DNA from: Nostoc sp. FACHB-152
GTDB lineage: Bacteria; Cyanobacteriota; Cyanobacteriia; Cyanobacteriales; Nostocaceae
DNA: 53,730 bases
Direction: 5' to 3'
Assembly (NCBI RefSeq): GCF_014697475.1
Contig: NZ_JACJRV010000049.1
Coordinates: forward strand, 1-53,730
The notes under the pieces are model-generated. The model worked only from the letters and a program-made list of their open reading frames with translations. It made no database searches and was not told the DNA's origin. Positions 36,902 through 45,748 of the stretch are shown here, one piece after another; within the stretch, counting starts at the first letter, position 1; each line of letters starts with the position of its first letter. A program made the translations under genes and the position numbers.

Positions 36902-37972
36902 TTATAAAGAAGCAGTTACGGCAAGAAATTCTTGTATGAGTTTTTCGATTAACTCACCTGCCGGGAGAGCTTCGGTTAATGCTGCTGCTTGTCCTGCCCA
37001 CATACTGACAAAATCTGGATTTGATTGTTGAGCAGAAGTCTGATATAGAATCCGCCCTATAGATATCTGAGCCGGGAAGGGCAGTACTTTATCCCGGTGA
37101 TTCTCCATTTCACGTATAAATCGATTTCGGATTGCTCTGGCGGGTTTGCCGGAAAATACTTCAGTAATAACCGTGTCTTCATCCTGAGAGTTGAGTACCG
37201 CCTGCCTATAGACTTCTGGAATATTGTTCTCAGGGCAGGCGAGAAAGGCAGTTCCCATCTGTACCCCGCTTGCCCCAAGTGCAAATGCAGCAACTATTCC
37301 ACGAGCATCCATGATTCCACCCGCCGCCACGACCGGAACTGATACCGCATCAGCTATTTGCGGCACTAACGCTGCTGTGCCAATCAATCCCTGTTCATAA
37401 GGTACTGCAAAAGTTCCGCGATGACCTCCGGCTTCAAAGCCCTGGGCGATGATGACATCAACTCCTGCAACGACTAGAACTTTTGCTTCCCGGACGGTCG
37501 TGGCGGTTGCTAATACAATTGAGCCTATAGCGTGTATCTCCCGAATTGCCTCGATTGGCGCAGGCCCAAAGTGGAAACTAAAAACAGGTACTTTCTCCTC
37601 AAGCAGGACAGTAAATTGCTCTTGGAATGGCCCTACTAATGGTATCGGTTCGGGTACAGGCCCAGCGTCAAGTTCGTTGTGCCATTTTGTTAATAGCTCA
37701 GACATCGGTGTTTGCTGCTCAGGCGTAAGTTGATACGCTTCAACTGCTGGGGCAAACAAATTAACTCCAAAGGGTTGATCTGTCAGTTCTCGAATTTGCC
37801 TGATAATGGAGCGAAGTTTGGCTGGTGCGGTGGCCGCTCCACCATAAGAGCCAAGACCTCCTGCATTAGAAACAGCCGCAACTAACTCAGGTGTGGAAGC
37901 ACCAACCATCGGAGCCTGAATTATTGGATGCGTGATTTTGAGCAAATCTGTCAGTTCTGTTTTAGGCCACAT
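36902..37972 (-). CDS. Nitronate monooxygenase / 2-nitropropane dioxygenase-like
   Basis: A 356-residue TIM-barrel FMN enzyme. Motifs: HPIIQAPMVGASTPELVAAV at the start, VDVIIAQGFEAGGHRGTF (family histidine and FMN loop), VPVVAAGGIMDARGIVAAFA and GVQMGTAFLACPENN. Class I nitronate monooxygenases oxidise alkyl nitronates such as propionate 3-nitronate. GGGAG precedes the ATG at 37972. It lies upstream of the VOC gene with its own gap of 316 bases, so probably a separate transcript. Confidence 0.9.
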   Translation of the reverse strand: MWPKTELTDLLKITHPIIQAPMVGASTPELVAAVSNAGGLGSYGGAATAPAKLRSIIRQIRELTDQPFGVNLFAPAVEAYQLTPEQQTPMSELLTKWHNELDAGPVPEPIPLVGPFQEQFTVLLEEKVPVFSFHFGPAPIEAIREIHAIGSIVLATATTVREAKVLVVAGVDVIIAQGFEAGGHRGTFAVPYEQGLIGTAALVPQIADAVSVPVVAAGGIMDARGIVAAFALGASGVQMGTAFLACPENNIPEVYRQAVLNSQDEDTVITEVFSGKPARAIRNRFIREMENHRDKVLPFPAQISIGRILYQTSAQQSNPDFVSMWAGQAAALTEALPAGELIEKLIQEFLAVTASL

Positions 37973-38048
37973 AAGTATCTCCCACGCTTGCTAATAGAAG
38001 CAAGATATATGACTTGAAGTGATTACTTTCCGCATGATTCACTTGTGA

Positions 38049-38107
38049 TGGTGGGGAGGAGCCTGTAGGACGGATGCTACAGATTTGAGTTCCGTAGGTC
38101 GCCCCAC
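38049..38107. repeat. GGTGGGG/CCCCACC intergenic hairpin
   Basis: Seven-base arms 38049-38055 and 38101-38107, just beyond the stop of the NIPSNAP gene (38111). The flanks resemble the region at 35790-35850, notably the shared CGCTCA and TTCA blocks, suggesting two copies of one short intergenic repeat. Confidence 0.45.
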
Positions 38108-38110
38108 CGC

Positions 38111-38440
38111 TCATTTCACCGAGGAAAAGGCGGTCGGTGTCAGCAACTCGTTGCGGATGTTCTGCACAAGTGGGCCGTCCTTCTCAGTTTCGGTCTTGGT
38201 TGCGATCCATTCAGGGTCTGCGAGGAATGCACTCCAGTTCTTCTCACGCTCAAATAAGCTGTCCCAAGCAAGCAGGTAGGTAAGCTGGTTACTCTCGCTC
38301 TCGCCGATTAGCGTTGTCCAGAATCCAGCTTGGCGGATGCCATGCTTGTCCCAAATCCGCAGCGTGTGGTTCTCGAAGCGCGCGAGCAGCGCGGGTAGTC
38401 GTCCGGGCATGGCGTGATAAATGCGTAATTCGTAGATCAT
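38111..38440 (-). CDS. NIPSNAP-family protein
   Basis: A 109-residue ferredoxin-like alpha/beta-barrel protein of the NIPSNAP family. MIYELRIYHAMPGRLPALLARF is the typical start, followed by LTYLLAWDSLFEREKNWSAF and DPEWIA. Such small proteins form dimers and are found near oxidoreductases; some bind small aromatic or heme-like ligands. AAAGGAACACAGGC precedes the ATG. It lies 81 bases after the SDR gene at 38522, so probably one transcript. Confidence 0.9.
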   Translation of the reverse strand: MIYELRIYHAMPGRLPALLARFENHTLRIWDKHGIRQAGFWTTLIGESESNQLTYLLAWDSLFEREKNWSAFLADPEWIATKTETEKDGPLVQNIRNELLTPTAFSSVK

Positions 38441-38521
38441 GCCTGTGTTCCTTTAAAAGTTAAGCGGTTGAGCAATTCTGGTTGAGAGCGTCAGAGTCAT
38501 TCTTCTTAGCGCGAGGTGGTG

Positions 38522-39232
38522 TCAGTGACCTGCACTCTGGCCACCATCGACGTGAAGGATTTCGCCCGTGACAAAGTTGGCTGATTCGAGATAGAGAGCC
38601 GCATCAACAACATCGGATATTTCGCCCATACGATCAATTGGGTGCATGGCAGCGAGCTGTGCATGGGTCTCGGCAGAGTGCATTGGTGTCTTGATGTTAC
38701 CTAGCGCGATCGCATTCACCCGGATACCGCGTTTGGCATACTCAATCGCTAGTGATTTGGTTGCGGCATTCAGTCCGCCCTTTGTCAGCGACGCGAGTAC
38801 GGAGGGTACGCCAGCAATCGGGTTGTCAACCAGGCTCGTCGATATCTGCACGATATGACCACTACCCTGCTTTTCCATCTGGGCGATCGCCAGTTGCGTG
38901 ATATGAAAGAAGCCAGTGATGTTAGTACCCAAATATACCTCATAGTCAGCCTCGGTGTATTCGGTAAATGGCTTGGCGATGAAGATACCCGCGTTGTTGA
39001 TGAGTGTGTCGATGCGCCCGAACCGGGACACGCCTTCAAAAATAGCACGCTCGGCAGTTTTGCGATCGGCAATGTCACCAGGTACAGTGAGAATTGCCTC
39101 ATCGTCTGACGGCTCGATCGAGCGCGAGGTGGCAATTACCCGATAGTTGCGATCGCGGTACGCCTTGACGAGGGCTGCGCCGATGCCCTGTGATGCGCCG
39201 GTAATAATAGCGACTTTCTGTTCAATGCCCAT
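38522..39232 (-). CDS. SDR-family protein lacking the catalytic tyrosine
   Basis: A 236-residue Rossmann-fold short-chain dehydrogenase. NAD(P)-binding TGASQGIG (11-18) and NNAG (79-82) are normal, and QISTS supplies the serine. In the YxxxK position the sequence is VPSVLASLTKGGLNAATK: Lys151 is kept but the tyrosine four residues before is Ala147. Ordinary SDR proton transfer is therefore not expected, and the protein may be a binding or regulatory member, or use another residue. AAGGAG precedes the ATG. It is in the leftward GMC-SDR-NIPSNAP group. Confidence 0.9.
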   Translation of the reverse strand: MGIEQKVAIITGASQGIGAALVKAYRDRNYRVIATSRSIEPSDDEAILTVPGDIADRKTAERAIFEGVSRFGRIDTLINNAGIFIAKPFTEYTEADYEVYLGTNITGFFHITQLAIAQMEKQGSGHIVQISTSLVDNPIAGVPSVLASLTKGGLNAATKSLAIEYAKRGIRVNAIALGNIKTPMHSAETHAQLAAMHPIDRMGEISDVVDAALYLESANFVTGEILHVDGGQSAGH

Positions 39233-39384
39233 AATAAAACTCCTTTATGCTTTTGAGGGGTTGGTGAAACGACGGACGAATCTATTGAACGGCACAGTGC
39301 AATTGCAATTGACAAAACTGTATTTGCGTGATAAAAGCTGTGAAAAATAAGATATTTGAACCAACTAATGAAAAGTGTGGTGGT

Positions 39385-41079
39385 CTATTGCCTGCCTGAG
39401 TCTGTTTTTACAGTAGTTTGCAGCTGATGTTCGAGATGTAGAATTTCCGCCGCCCGCTCCCCGATGATCACGCAGGGAGCCATCGTGTTACCAGCCGTTA
39501 CTCGCGGCATAATCGATCCATCAGCGATCCGGAGATTGTCGATTCCATACACTCTTAGGTTGCTATCCACCACCGACATCTCATCCCGACCCATCTTCGC
39601 GGTACAGGTTTCGTGCCAGAAACTTGTTGCAGCATCCCGAATAAAGCTTTCGAGTTCGGCTCCTTTCAAATTACCTGGCATCACTTCGCGCTTAACGAAC
39701 GGACGAAGCGGAGCAGAGTTCCCGACTTCGCGGCAGAGTTCTACGCAGGCGATCGCGGTTTTGAGATCATCTGGGTCAGACAGCGTGTTGGCATCAATCA
39801 GAATTGGGTCGGATGGATCGGCTCCCGTCAGGCGCAGGCGACCTCGGCTTTTAGGATGGGCGATCGCCCCAAATAACGTCCAGCCTGCATTAGGCAGCCC
39901 AAAGCGGATGGCATTCTCGGCGCTGGATTTTGACACCTCAGCCTGACAGACAAATAAGTCTGGACTGTCAAGCCCGGACTGGCTTGTCGAGAAAAAGATT
40001 GCCTCGGACATATTGTTTCTTGGTTCGAGAGCGTCTTCATATTCCCAGACACAATCGAATGCAACGTGGTCTTGAAAATTTTGCCCCACACCGGGAAGGT
40101 GCTGCACGACAGGAATTCCAAATCGCCGTAACTCTGCCTCATCGCCGATACCAGATTGCATCAGCACTTTCGGCGTATGGATCGCACCGAGCGACAGCAC
40201 GACTTCGACTGCTGCACCAATGCGATAGATCGCGTCCCGATAAGATATCTCCACACCAGTGACCCGCTTCCCCTGGAACGTCAGCCGTGTGACCAGTGCA
40301 TGACTAAGAACCGTCAGGTTTGGGCGATCCATATAAGGAAAGACATAGGAACGGAATATTGATTCACGCCTGCCATTGCGGACTCGCACATCGGTGATAG
40401 AAGCGCCCTTAGCTGCTTCCATCATCCGTCCGTTGGGATTTTCAAAAGTAGGAATACCCACCAGCCGCGCTCCTTCAACCGTTGCGGGTGCGATCGGGTT
40501 TGGCTCTGGCGCGGGCTGGACAAATACTGGCCCTCCCGTTCCGCGATACATTGGGTCTGGTACGCCATGCCAATCTTCCAGACGGCGATAAATCTTCAAG
40601 ACGGATTCATAACTCCAGGCCGGATCGTTGGCAACGGATGCGAAGAAATCCCAATCATGCTTGTGTCCGCGCGCCCAAACCATGACGTTGATGCTCGATC
40701 CACCACCTAGTACCTTGCCCATAGAGAACGGAATCGAACGACCGTTCACATATCGATTCGGCTGACCTGCGAAGCTCCAGTCGCGATCGGTTCCAAGATT
40801 TATCGGCCATTGATTTGCTTCCATGACACTTGGCACATCATCAGTGCCTCCAGCTTCCAGTAACAGAACGCTGACATCCGGATTCTCAGCGAGTCTGCGG
40901 GCAACCACCGAACCAGAAGATCCAGATCCGCAAACAATAAAATCGTACTGGTGCCTTAGCTGGGAAGTGAGGTTGTGCTGGTTGCTGCGGACAAGCTCGG
41001 CGAAGATATCGTGGCTATCATTGCCACGTTGATAGTTGTCACCATCCTCAAAGGACTTGTTCTCAAAGTTCGTCTTCAT
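39385..41079 (-). CDS. GMC-family oxidoreductase (choline-dehydrogenase-like)
   Basis: A 564-residue FAD flavoenzyme. A 45-residue N-terminal extension precedes YDFIVCGSGSSGSVVARRLA (FAD motif). Other signatures are GKVLGGGSSINVMVWARG, GAIHTPKVLMQSGIGD and the C-terminal active site SFWHETCTAKMG with catalytic histidine, then the GNTMAPCVIIGERAA segment. GMC enzymes oxidise alcohols, sugars or choline. GAGGTAGG precedes the ATG. It is the first gene of a leftward set with the SDR and NIPSNAP genes (152-base gap, so possibly a separate promoter). Confidence 0.92.
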   Translation of the reverse strand: MKTNFENKSFEDGDNYQRGNDSHDIFAELVRSNQHNLTSQLRHQYDFIVCGSGSSGSVVARRLAENPDVSVLLLEAGGTDDVPSVMEANQWPINLGTDRDWSFAGQPNRYVNGRSIPFSMGKVLGGGSSINVMVWARGHKHDWDFFASVANDPAWSYESVLKIYRRLEDWHGVPDPMYRGTGGPVFVQPAPEPNPIAPATVEGARLVGIPTFENPNGRMMEAAKGASITDVRVRNGRRESIFRSYVFPYMDRPNLTVLSHALVTRLTFQGKRVTGVEISYRDAIYRIGAAVEVVLSLGAIHTPKVLMQSGIGDEAELRRFGIPVVQHLPGVGQNFQDHVAFDCVWEYEDALEPRNNMSEAIFFSTSQSGLDSPDLFVCQAEVSKSSAENAIRFGLPNAGWTLFGAIAHPKSRGRLRLTGADPSDPILIDANTLSDPDDLKTAIACVELCREVGNSAPLRPFVKREVMPGNLKGAELESFIRDAATSFWHETCTAKMGRDEMSVVDSNLRVYGIDNLRIADGSIMPRVTAGNTMAPCVIIGERAAEILHLEHQLQTTVKTDSGRQ

Positions 41080-41084
41080 TGTGC

Positions 41085-41234
41085 CTACCTCACTTTCAAA
41101 ATCGAATTAGCGTAGGTTGCTTCGTCAGTGTTTCCTATAGGTGTAGCCCCGCCAATACCAGCGTTAACGAAGATGAATCAAGCGATCGCCAAGCTAATGC
41201 CAGTAATCAGTGCCTTCTTATCTTCTAGTTTCAT
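41085..41234 (-). pseudogene. Remnant of an SDR gene (50 codons)
   Basis: Has an intact ribosome-binding site (GGAG) and start. It reads MKLEDKKALITG-ISLAIA, then an in-frame TGA, then FIFVNAGIGGATPIGNTDEA and a stop at 41085-41087. The first segment is the N-terminus of a short-chain dehydrogenase, and VNAGIGG resembles the NNAG region about 75 residues further on, so most of the middle is deleted. It ends six bases before the GMC gene start. Confidence 0.75.
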
Positions 41235-41267
41235 CACAATCTCCAAAGGAGATTATGTGGTTGCTGT

Positions 41268-42134
41268 TCAGGCTATGCTCGAAGCCATGATGCGGTGGTC
41301 ATGGTCGGTGCTGGTAGCGACTGGCAGCCATGCTTCAATTTCCTGTGCCATTTTCGCGGCGTTGCTCTGGTACAGGTTGATCGTGTCCTTGCCAACGGGC
41401 AAATGTACTGGAGGGCGTTCTGTATTAGCGAGTTGAAGAATCACCTGAGCAAACTTTTTCGGATCACCCGGTTGCTGTCCGTGTAGCGCATCGGCTCCGC
41501 TCCGCATCGGCCCTACCGTTTCCTGATAATCGTCGATGATGGTCTTAGCGGCCACATAGGATTCAGCGCTGAGGAAGTCGGTACTAAAAAGGCCGGGAGC
41601 CACTACTGTAACGTGGATGCCGAGCGGTGCTAGTTCCACCGCTAACCCTTTCGAGAGACCCTCAACCGCAAATTTAGTAGATCCATATAATCCCCAGCCC
41701 GGAATTGCATCGTAGCCAAACAGCGACGAGATATTGATCACGCGCCCGGACTTTTGCTGGCGCAGGTACGGTAACACGGCACGAGTCACGTTGAGTAAAC
41801 CAAATACGTTGGTGTCATACTGTTTGCGAACTTCGGCATCCGTAGCTTCTTCGATTGCAGTAACCATGCCAAACCCGGCATTATTAACTAAGACATCAAT
41901 CCGACCGAAATGGGCAATGCCTTGTTTAACAGCTGCTTGTACTTGGTCTTCCTGGGTGACATCCATCTGCACAACGTACAGATTCGGGTGGTTTTGCAGG
42001 GATGTGGCGAGTTGTGTGGCCTCTTGGCGAACCGTTGCCACTACTTGATCACCCACTGCCAGGGCTGCTCTAGCAATTTCTAATCCAAAACCTCTGGAAG
42101 CTCCGGTAATAAACCATACTTTCTGCGTTTTCAT
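41268..42134 (-). CDS. SDR-family oxidoreductase (retinol-dehydrogenase-like)
   Basis: A 288-residue short-chain dehydrogenase. NAD(P) motif ITGASRGFG, NNAGFGM, catalytic Ser in INISSLFG and YGSTK all present, so it should be active, unlike the SDR at 38522. Many such proteins act on aldehydes, ketones or sterol-like compounds. AAAGGAGAACAAA precedes the ATG. Its control region is the dyad cassette at 42213-42229. Downstream are an SDR remnant and the GMC gene. Confidence 0.93.
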   Translation of the reverse strand: MKTQKVWFITGASRGFGLEIARAALAVGDQVVATVRQEATQLATSLQNHPNLYVVQMDVTQEDQVQAAVKQGIAHFGRIDVLVNNAGFGMVTAIEEATDAEVRKQYDTNVFGLLNVTRAVLPYLRQQKSGRVINISSLFGYDAIPGWGLYGSTKFAVEGLSKGLAVELAPLGIHVTVVAPGLFSTDFLSAESYVAAKTIIDDYQETVGPMRSGADALHGQQPGDPKKFAQVILQLANTERPPVHLPVGKDTINLYQSNAAKMAQEIEAWLPVATSTDHDHRIMASSIA

Positions 42135-42145
42135 TTTGTTCTCCT

Positions 42146-42245
42146 TTAGTATTGATAAGCTTGCTGCCCACCTCGATTAACTTCATTGTTCTGCGATCGC
42201 CCAATCCACACCACTCAAGTTAGTTGAGTTAAAACGCGACTTAAT
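42146..42245 (-). promoter_or_regulatory. Promoter/leader cassette with dyad at 42213-42229
   Basis: On the minus strand ACTCAACTAACTTGAGT, GGTGTGGATTGGGCGATCGCAGA, then GAAGTTAATCGAGGTGGGCA (the segment shared with 24520) and AAAGGAGAACAAA before the SDR ATG at 42134. This copy links the VOC-type and DUF2808-type versions. Confidence 0.78.
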
Positions 42246-42289
42246 CATTTGGATTGGAGGAAAGCAGCAAGGGAAGTTGTTAGCAAGAA

Positions 42290-42489
42290 AGGCAGAGGGC
42301 AGGAGGCAGAAGGCAAAAGGAAATTCTGGTTCCTGTCTTCTACTACGACCAAAGGGAGTAAGGGTTTAAGCCCCACACCAAAATTTTTAATTTGGTGTCT
42401 TGCAATCAGTGTAGGTCTGAAGCCTACACTGCATTGCAGTCCTTCTGCCCTCTGCCCTCTGCCCTCTGCCTTCTGCCTTCTGCCTTCTT
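42290..42489. repeat. MITE-like palindromic element with heptamer arms
   Basis: A purine-rich arm (42290-42320, GGCAGAGGGCAGGAGGCAGA...) faces a pyrimidine arm of about seven tandem CTGCCCT/CTGCCTT heptamers (42444-42488). Inside are hairpins ACACCAAAA...TTTGGTGT (42375-42398) and AGTGTAGG-N7-CCTACACT (42408-42430). It resembles tandem-repeat and foldback elements of Nostocales. No gene lies in 42246-42674; 42490-42674 holds nothing I can identify. Confidence 0.7.
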
Positions 42490-42674
42490 CACACCTGATA
42501 TGCTTGGCTGTGAGCTGCGTGATGAAGTAATTCTGGATTGTCCTACTCACGAACATAAAGTTGAGTGATATCGGCAACGGTGATGTTGTTATCATCCCAA
42601 CTCACTAGCTCTACAGTGTCTCCGGTTCAAACTTCGGTAGTGTCGATACATGAAAATCCTTGCAATTTTGGGTC

Positions 42675-43118
42675 TTACTCTTCGTTTATGACCAGGTTCT
42701 GTTCATTGGTATTGGCGATAAGCACTGCTAGCAGGCGTGCAGGTTCAGTATCACTGGCATTGGCGCTGACACGATGATGATCGCCAGGTAATTCAAAAAA
42801 GTTCTCACCCGCGTGATACACCTGCTCCGGATTATCATTGATTTTGCTACGAACCGCACCTTCCAGGACTGTTGCATAGATGAAAGCCGAGTCTGGATGG
42901 GTGTGAGGGATCGACGAGACACCTGGCGCATATTCGACCAGCTGAACTTTCATGCTCTTGCCGGGCACATTGGGAAGGGCACGATCAAAGACCAACGTTA
43001 CCTTTTCACCCAACACACTGGCTGAAGCTGGCAATACGGGGAGTGCTGTGAATACGGAAAAAGCTGCGAATATGGAGAGTGCTGCGAATGCAAATCCGCG
43101 AAGAAATCTAGTAAACAT
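42675..43118 (-). CDS. Exported cupin protein
   Basis: A 147-residue protein with a signal peptide (MFTRFLRGFAFAALSIFAAF, cleavage near PASA) and a single cupin domain. Motif 1 SIPHTHPDSAFIYATVLEG includes two histidines (His-x-His) but no clear glutamate at the usual place; motif 2 is AGENFFELPGDHHRVSANAS. AAGGAGAACCC precedes the ATG at 43118. It would act in the periplasm. Upstream in-frame codons to 43193 lack a ribosome-binding site. Confidence 0.85.
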   Translation of the reverse strand: MFTRFLRGFAFAALSIFAAFSVFTALPVLPASASVLGEKVTLVFDRALPNVPGKSMKVQLVEYAPGVSSIPHTHPDSAFIYATVLEGAVRSKINDNPEQVYHAGENFFELPGDHHRVSANASDTEPARLLAVLIANTNEQNLVINEE

Positions 43119-43325
43119 TTGGGTTCTCCTTGCGTGAATACAAAAGTGAACACGAATTGGTGAATAAAAATCATCCGTTCGATGTGTTCTCATGCTGAAT
43201 CAAGCCGATCGCAGATTAGACAGGGGTAGGTTGAGTTGAGTGTTGCAAAACTCAGCAGTTGCGGGATGTTGAACTTTGTGTTCTCAAACGCCAGTTACTA
43301 TAACGGGGGGAAGCCCGCCCACGCG

Positions 43326-43355
43326 ACTGGCTCCGCAACGCACTGGCTCCTCAAC
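43326..43355. repeat. Direct repeat ACTGGCTCC(G/T)CAAC
   Basis: Two 14-base units (43326-43339, 43342-43355) next to a GGGGGG-AA-GCCC run, of a style common in cyanobacterial intergenic DNA. The 248-base gap 43119-43366 holds no gene. Confidence 0.4.
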
Positions 43356-43366
43356 CGATGTCAGCA

Positions 43367-44137
43367 CTAAATTCTCATTACTGATCTTTGAGCGATCGAG
43401 CGGTTGAGCCAGTCCTCGAAACGGGTCGAGCCAATGAGCGAGTTGCCCTGTGGAACGAGCTGATCGTTCAACGCTGCACCAAAGTAACGGGCGTGACTGT
43501 CTACAACTACCTGACGTGAGTCGTGAGTTGCGCTCAGGAATTGGCGGATGATTTCCTCGAAACGGAACCGATCTGGGCCTGCTAAATCGATAATGCCGTT
43601 GACTGGCGCTCCCAGTGTGATATCGACTAACGCATCTGCAACGTCATCTGTGAGGATGGGCTGGATAAAGGCAGGGGGCAAGTGAACCGTTTGTCCATTG
43701 CTGGGGAATTGAGCGATGATCGTCTCGATGAACTCAAAAAACTGCGTAGCGCGAACGATTGTATAGGGTACTGCTGCGGACTGGATCAACTTTTCCTGAG
43801 CGACTTTCGCACGCATATAGCCGCTATCAGGAATGCGATCGGCACCAACAATTGATACTGCAATGTGATGACCTACACCCGCATCTACCTCCGCCGCCAG
43901 CAGGTTCTGGGTTGACTTCTCGAAGAACTCCAACACCGCCGCATCCTCAAAGGAGGGTGAACTCGTTACATCGACAACAACTTGAGCGCCCACTAACGCC
44001 TCAGCCAGTCCCTCACCTGTGACAGCATCGACACCTGAAGAACGGGACGCTGCCACCACCTCATGTCCATGTTCACGTAGCTTGCTGACAAGCTTCTTAC
44101 CAAGCCGCCCACTGGCACCAACAACAACAATTTTCAT
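43367..44137 (-). CDS. NAD(P)-binding NmrA-like protein
   Basis: A 256-residue atypical SDR. MKIVVVGASGRLGKKLVSKL is the dinucleotide motif, followed by the short substitution region ATGEG. Later segments are VVDVTSSPSFED, VPYTIVRATQFFEF and ILTDDVADALVDITLG. There is no YxxxK pair, as in other NmrA-like proteins, which often sense redox state or act as reductases. GAGG precedes the ATG. It lies 53 bases after the small gene at 44191, so probably one transcript. Confidence 0.9.
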   Translation of the reverse strand: MKIVVVGASGRLGKKLVSKLREHGHEVVAASRSSGVDAVTGEGLAEALVGAQVVVDVTSSPSFEDAAVLEFFEKSTQNLLAAEVDAGVGHHIAVSIVGADRIPDSGYMRAKVAQEKLIQSAAVPYTIVRATQFFEFIETIIAQFPSNGQTVHLPPAFIQPILTDDVADALVDITLGAPVNGIIDLAGPDRFRFEEIIRQFLSATHDSRQVVVDSHARYFGAALNDQLVPQGNSLIGSTRFEDWLNRSIAQRSVMRI

Positions 44138-44190
44138 GACAAAACCTCTGATAATTTAAAGAACAGGTTGTTGAGTTTTGAGCCAGTCGC

Positions 44191-44505
44191 TTATTTGATC
44201 TCAGCCGGGTCAAACTCGGTCACTCGTCCCGGACGGGCAGCCAGAAAGACATCGTAGGAAGTGCAATAGGCGATCGTGACATCATTGGCTTTGTTGTAAA
44301 GATGAACTACGGTATTCGCTCCTCCGGGTTGCAGGGCAATGGGTTCCAGGTCGCCAAAGAAGAGACGACGAATCGTATCACCACTGCCCAACTCATCCCT
44401 TAACTTCCGTAACAGAGCCAGTTTTCCTTCCAGGGTGGCAGGGGTGGGATCAGCAGGAGGCTTTGCTTGAGACATAGTTGCTTCAGCCGTATTTGCTTGA
44501 GACAT
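44191..44505 (-). CDS. Hypothetical 104-aa protein
   Basis: Not recognised. The first codons repeat: MSQANTAEATMSQAKPP comes from a tandem copy of the start region (TTGCTTGAGACATA seen twice on the + strand, about 30 bases apart). The core EGKLALLRKLRDELGSGDTI is helical; the rest, FGDLEPIALQPGGANTVVHL and ARPGRVTEFDPAEIK, looks like a small alpha/beta fold. The start is chosen at 44505 because GGAGAACAATT precedes it. It lies between an epimerase and an NmrA-like gene and may be a partner of either. Confidence 0.7.
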   Translation of the reverse strand: MSQANTAEATMSQAKPPADPTPATLEGKLALLRKLRDELGSGDTIRRLFFGDLEPIALQPGGANTVVHLYNKANDVTIAYCTSYDVFLAARPGRVTEFDPAEIK

Positions 44506-44629
44506 AATTGTTCTCCAATGTTGTTGAAATGTACTGTGTTGTTGAAATCTATTAGTCAAACTTTTTCATACCCAGACGCAGCCAAGTTGCGATGGAACTA
44601 TGCTGCTCAGGCAGGTGGCAGGTTTCCTT

Positions 44630-45565
44630 TTAACCAAGAGCAACGGTGGTATTAACGATCCATTCCAACGATCGCGGCTGAAAATTCAGTTCGCGTTTTG
44701 CTTTGGCATTCGATGCGCCTCGCATCTGAGTCTGGTAGTAAACAATGTCCGTACCGCCCTCCATTTTCAGAGCATCTTCAACGGATACTTGCGGTGGGGG
44801 TGGAGCATTCAGCGATCGAGCAAACGCAGGCAGCCAGTCGCGCACCGCTAAAGGCTGATCATCCACAATTAGATAAACACCAGGATTGCCCTGCTCTGCG
44901 GCTGCAACAGTGGCGATCGCTGCATCCTCAATGTGTAACCACGACCATACGCCCTCCCCATTGCCCACAATGGGAAACTGTTGCTGCCGCAACTGTTGTG
45001 CTACATCGCCATCTGGATTGAACCAGGTGCCGGACCCGTAGAAGAAGCCATAGCGTAAGGCAATTCCTTCGAGATTGGATTCCGATAAACGGTGTTCAAT
45101 CTCAGTCACGAGGCGAGCATCTGCGGCAACGGCGGGCGAGGCATCAAGCGATAACGGTGTTTCTTCATCTGCCAATCCAGCACCAGGAATTCCCCAGAAG
45201 GCGATCGACTGTCTCAGGTAACGGCGCACCCCTGCTGCCTGTGCTGCCGCCAGCACATTTGCTCCGCCTTCTAACCGAATGCGCGTATTCAGAGGTGCTG
45301 CTGCACTCATGGATTCGCGGCTGTAAGTCCTGGGTAGGGCGGTCAGTTGTTCGATCACCACTTCCGGTTGAGCGTGGGCGATCGCTACTTTGACTGAATC
45401 TGGGTCGAATACATCGGCGATCGCCGGTTCGATTCCCTGTGCCGTTAATGACTGTGCTGTTTCTTGGGAGCGAGTCATCGCTACAACGTTGTGTCCTTTG
45501 GCAAGCAATTGGTCGAGTAGCGGGCGACCGATCGCTCCTGTTCCCCCGGCAACAAAAATCTTCAT
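44630..45565 (-). CDS. NAD-dependent epimerase/dehydratase-family protein
   Basis: A 311-residue extended SDR. MKIFVAGGTGAIGRPLLDQL is the nucleotide motif, then RLEGGANVLAAAQAAGVRRYL, RYGFFYGSGTWFN and the C-terminal VYYQTQMRGASNAKAKRELN. The standard YxxxK pair is not visible, so activity is uncertain. The ATG at 45565 is preceded by GGAGGAG. It heads a leftward set with the 104-aa protein and the NmrA-like gene. Substrate unknown. Confidence 0.9.
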   Translation of the reverse strand: MKIFVAGGTGAIGRPLLDQLLAKGHNVVAMTRSQETAQSLTAQGIEPAIADVFDPDSVKVAIAHAQPEVVIEQLTALPRTYSRESMSAAAPLNTRIRLEGGANVLAAAQAAGVRRYLRQSIAFWGIPGAGLADEETPLSLDASPAVAADARLVTEIEHRLSESNLEGIALRYGFFYGSGTWFNPDGDVAQQLRQQQFPIVGNGEGVWSWLHIEDAAIATVAAAEQGNPGVYLIVDDQPLAVRDWLPAFARSLNAPPPPQVSVEDALKMEGGTDIVYYQTQMRGASNAKAKRELNFQPRSLEWIVNTTVALG

Positions 45566-45748
45566 TTGTGACTCCTCCAAAACTTGTTGGTTAGTACGGT
45601 ACTACATTGCGTTGATGGCGGAAGGGGAAGGGGGTAGAGGGAATGATAGTAGCTCCTCTAGTCCTCCACTTCTTTACTTCTCCACCCATTTGGTTGTCAT
45701 ACTCTCTGTTGTGAAATTCGCTTCTGTCCTTAAGCGATCGATATCCTG

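Noticed and set aside
42245-42595. Overlapping open frames on both strands with Gly/Arg/Glu- or Pro/Ser-rich translations
   Set aside because: They arise from the heptamer repeats and hairpins; no ribosome-binding site or domain.
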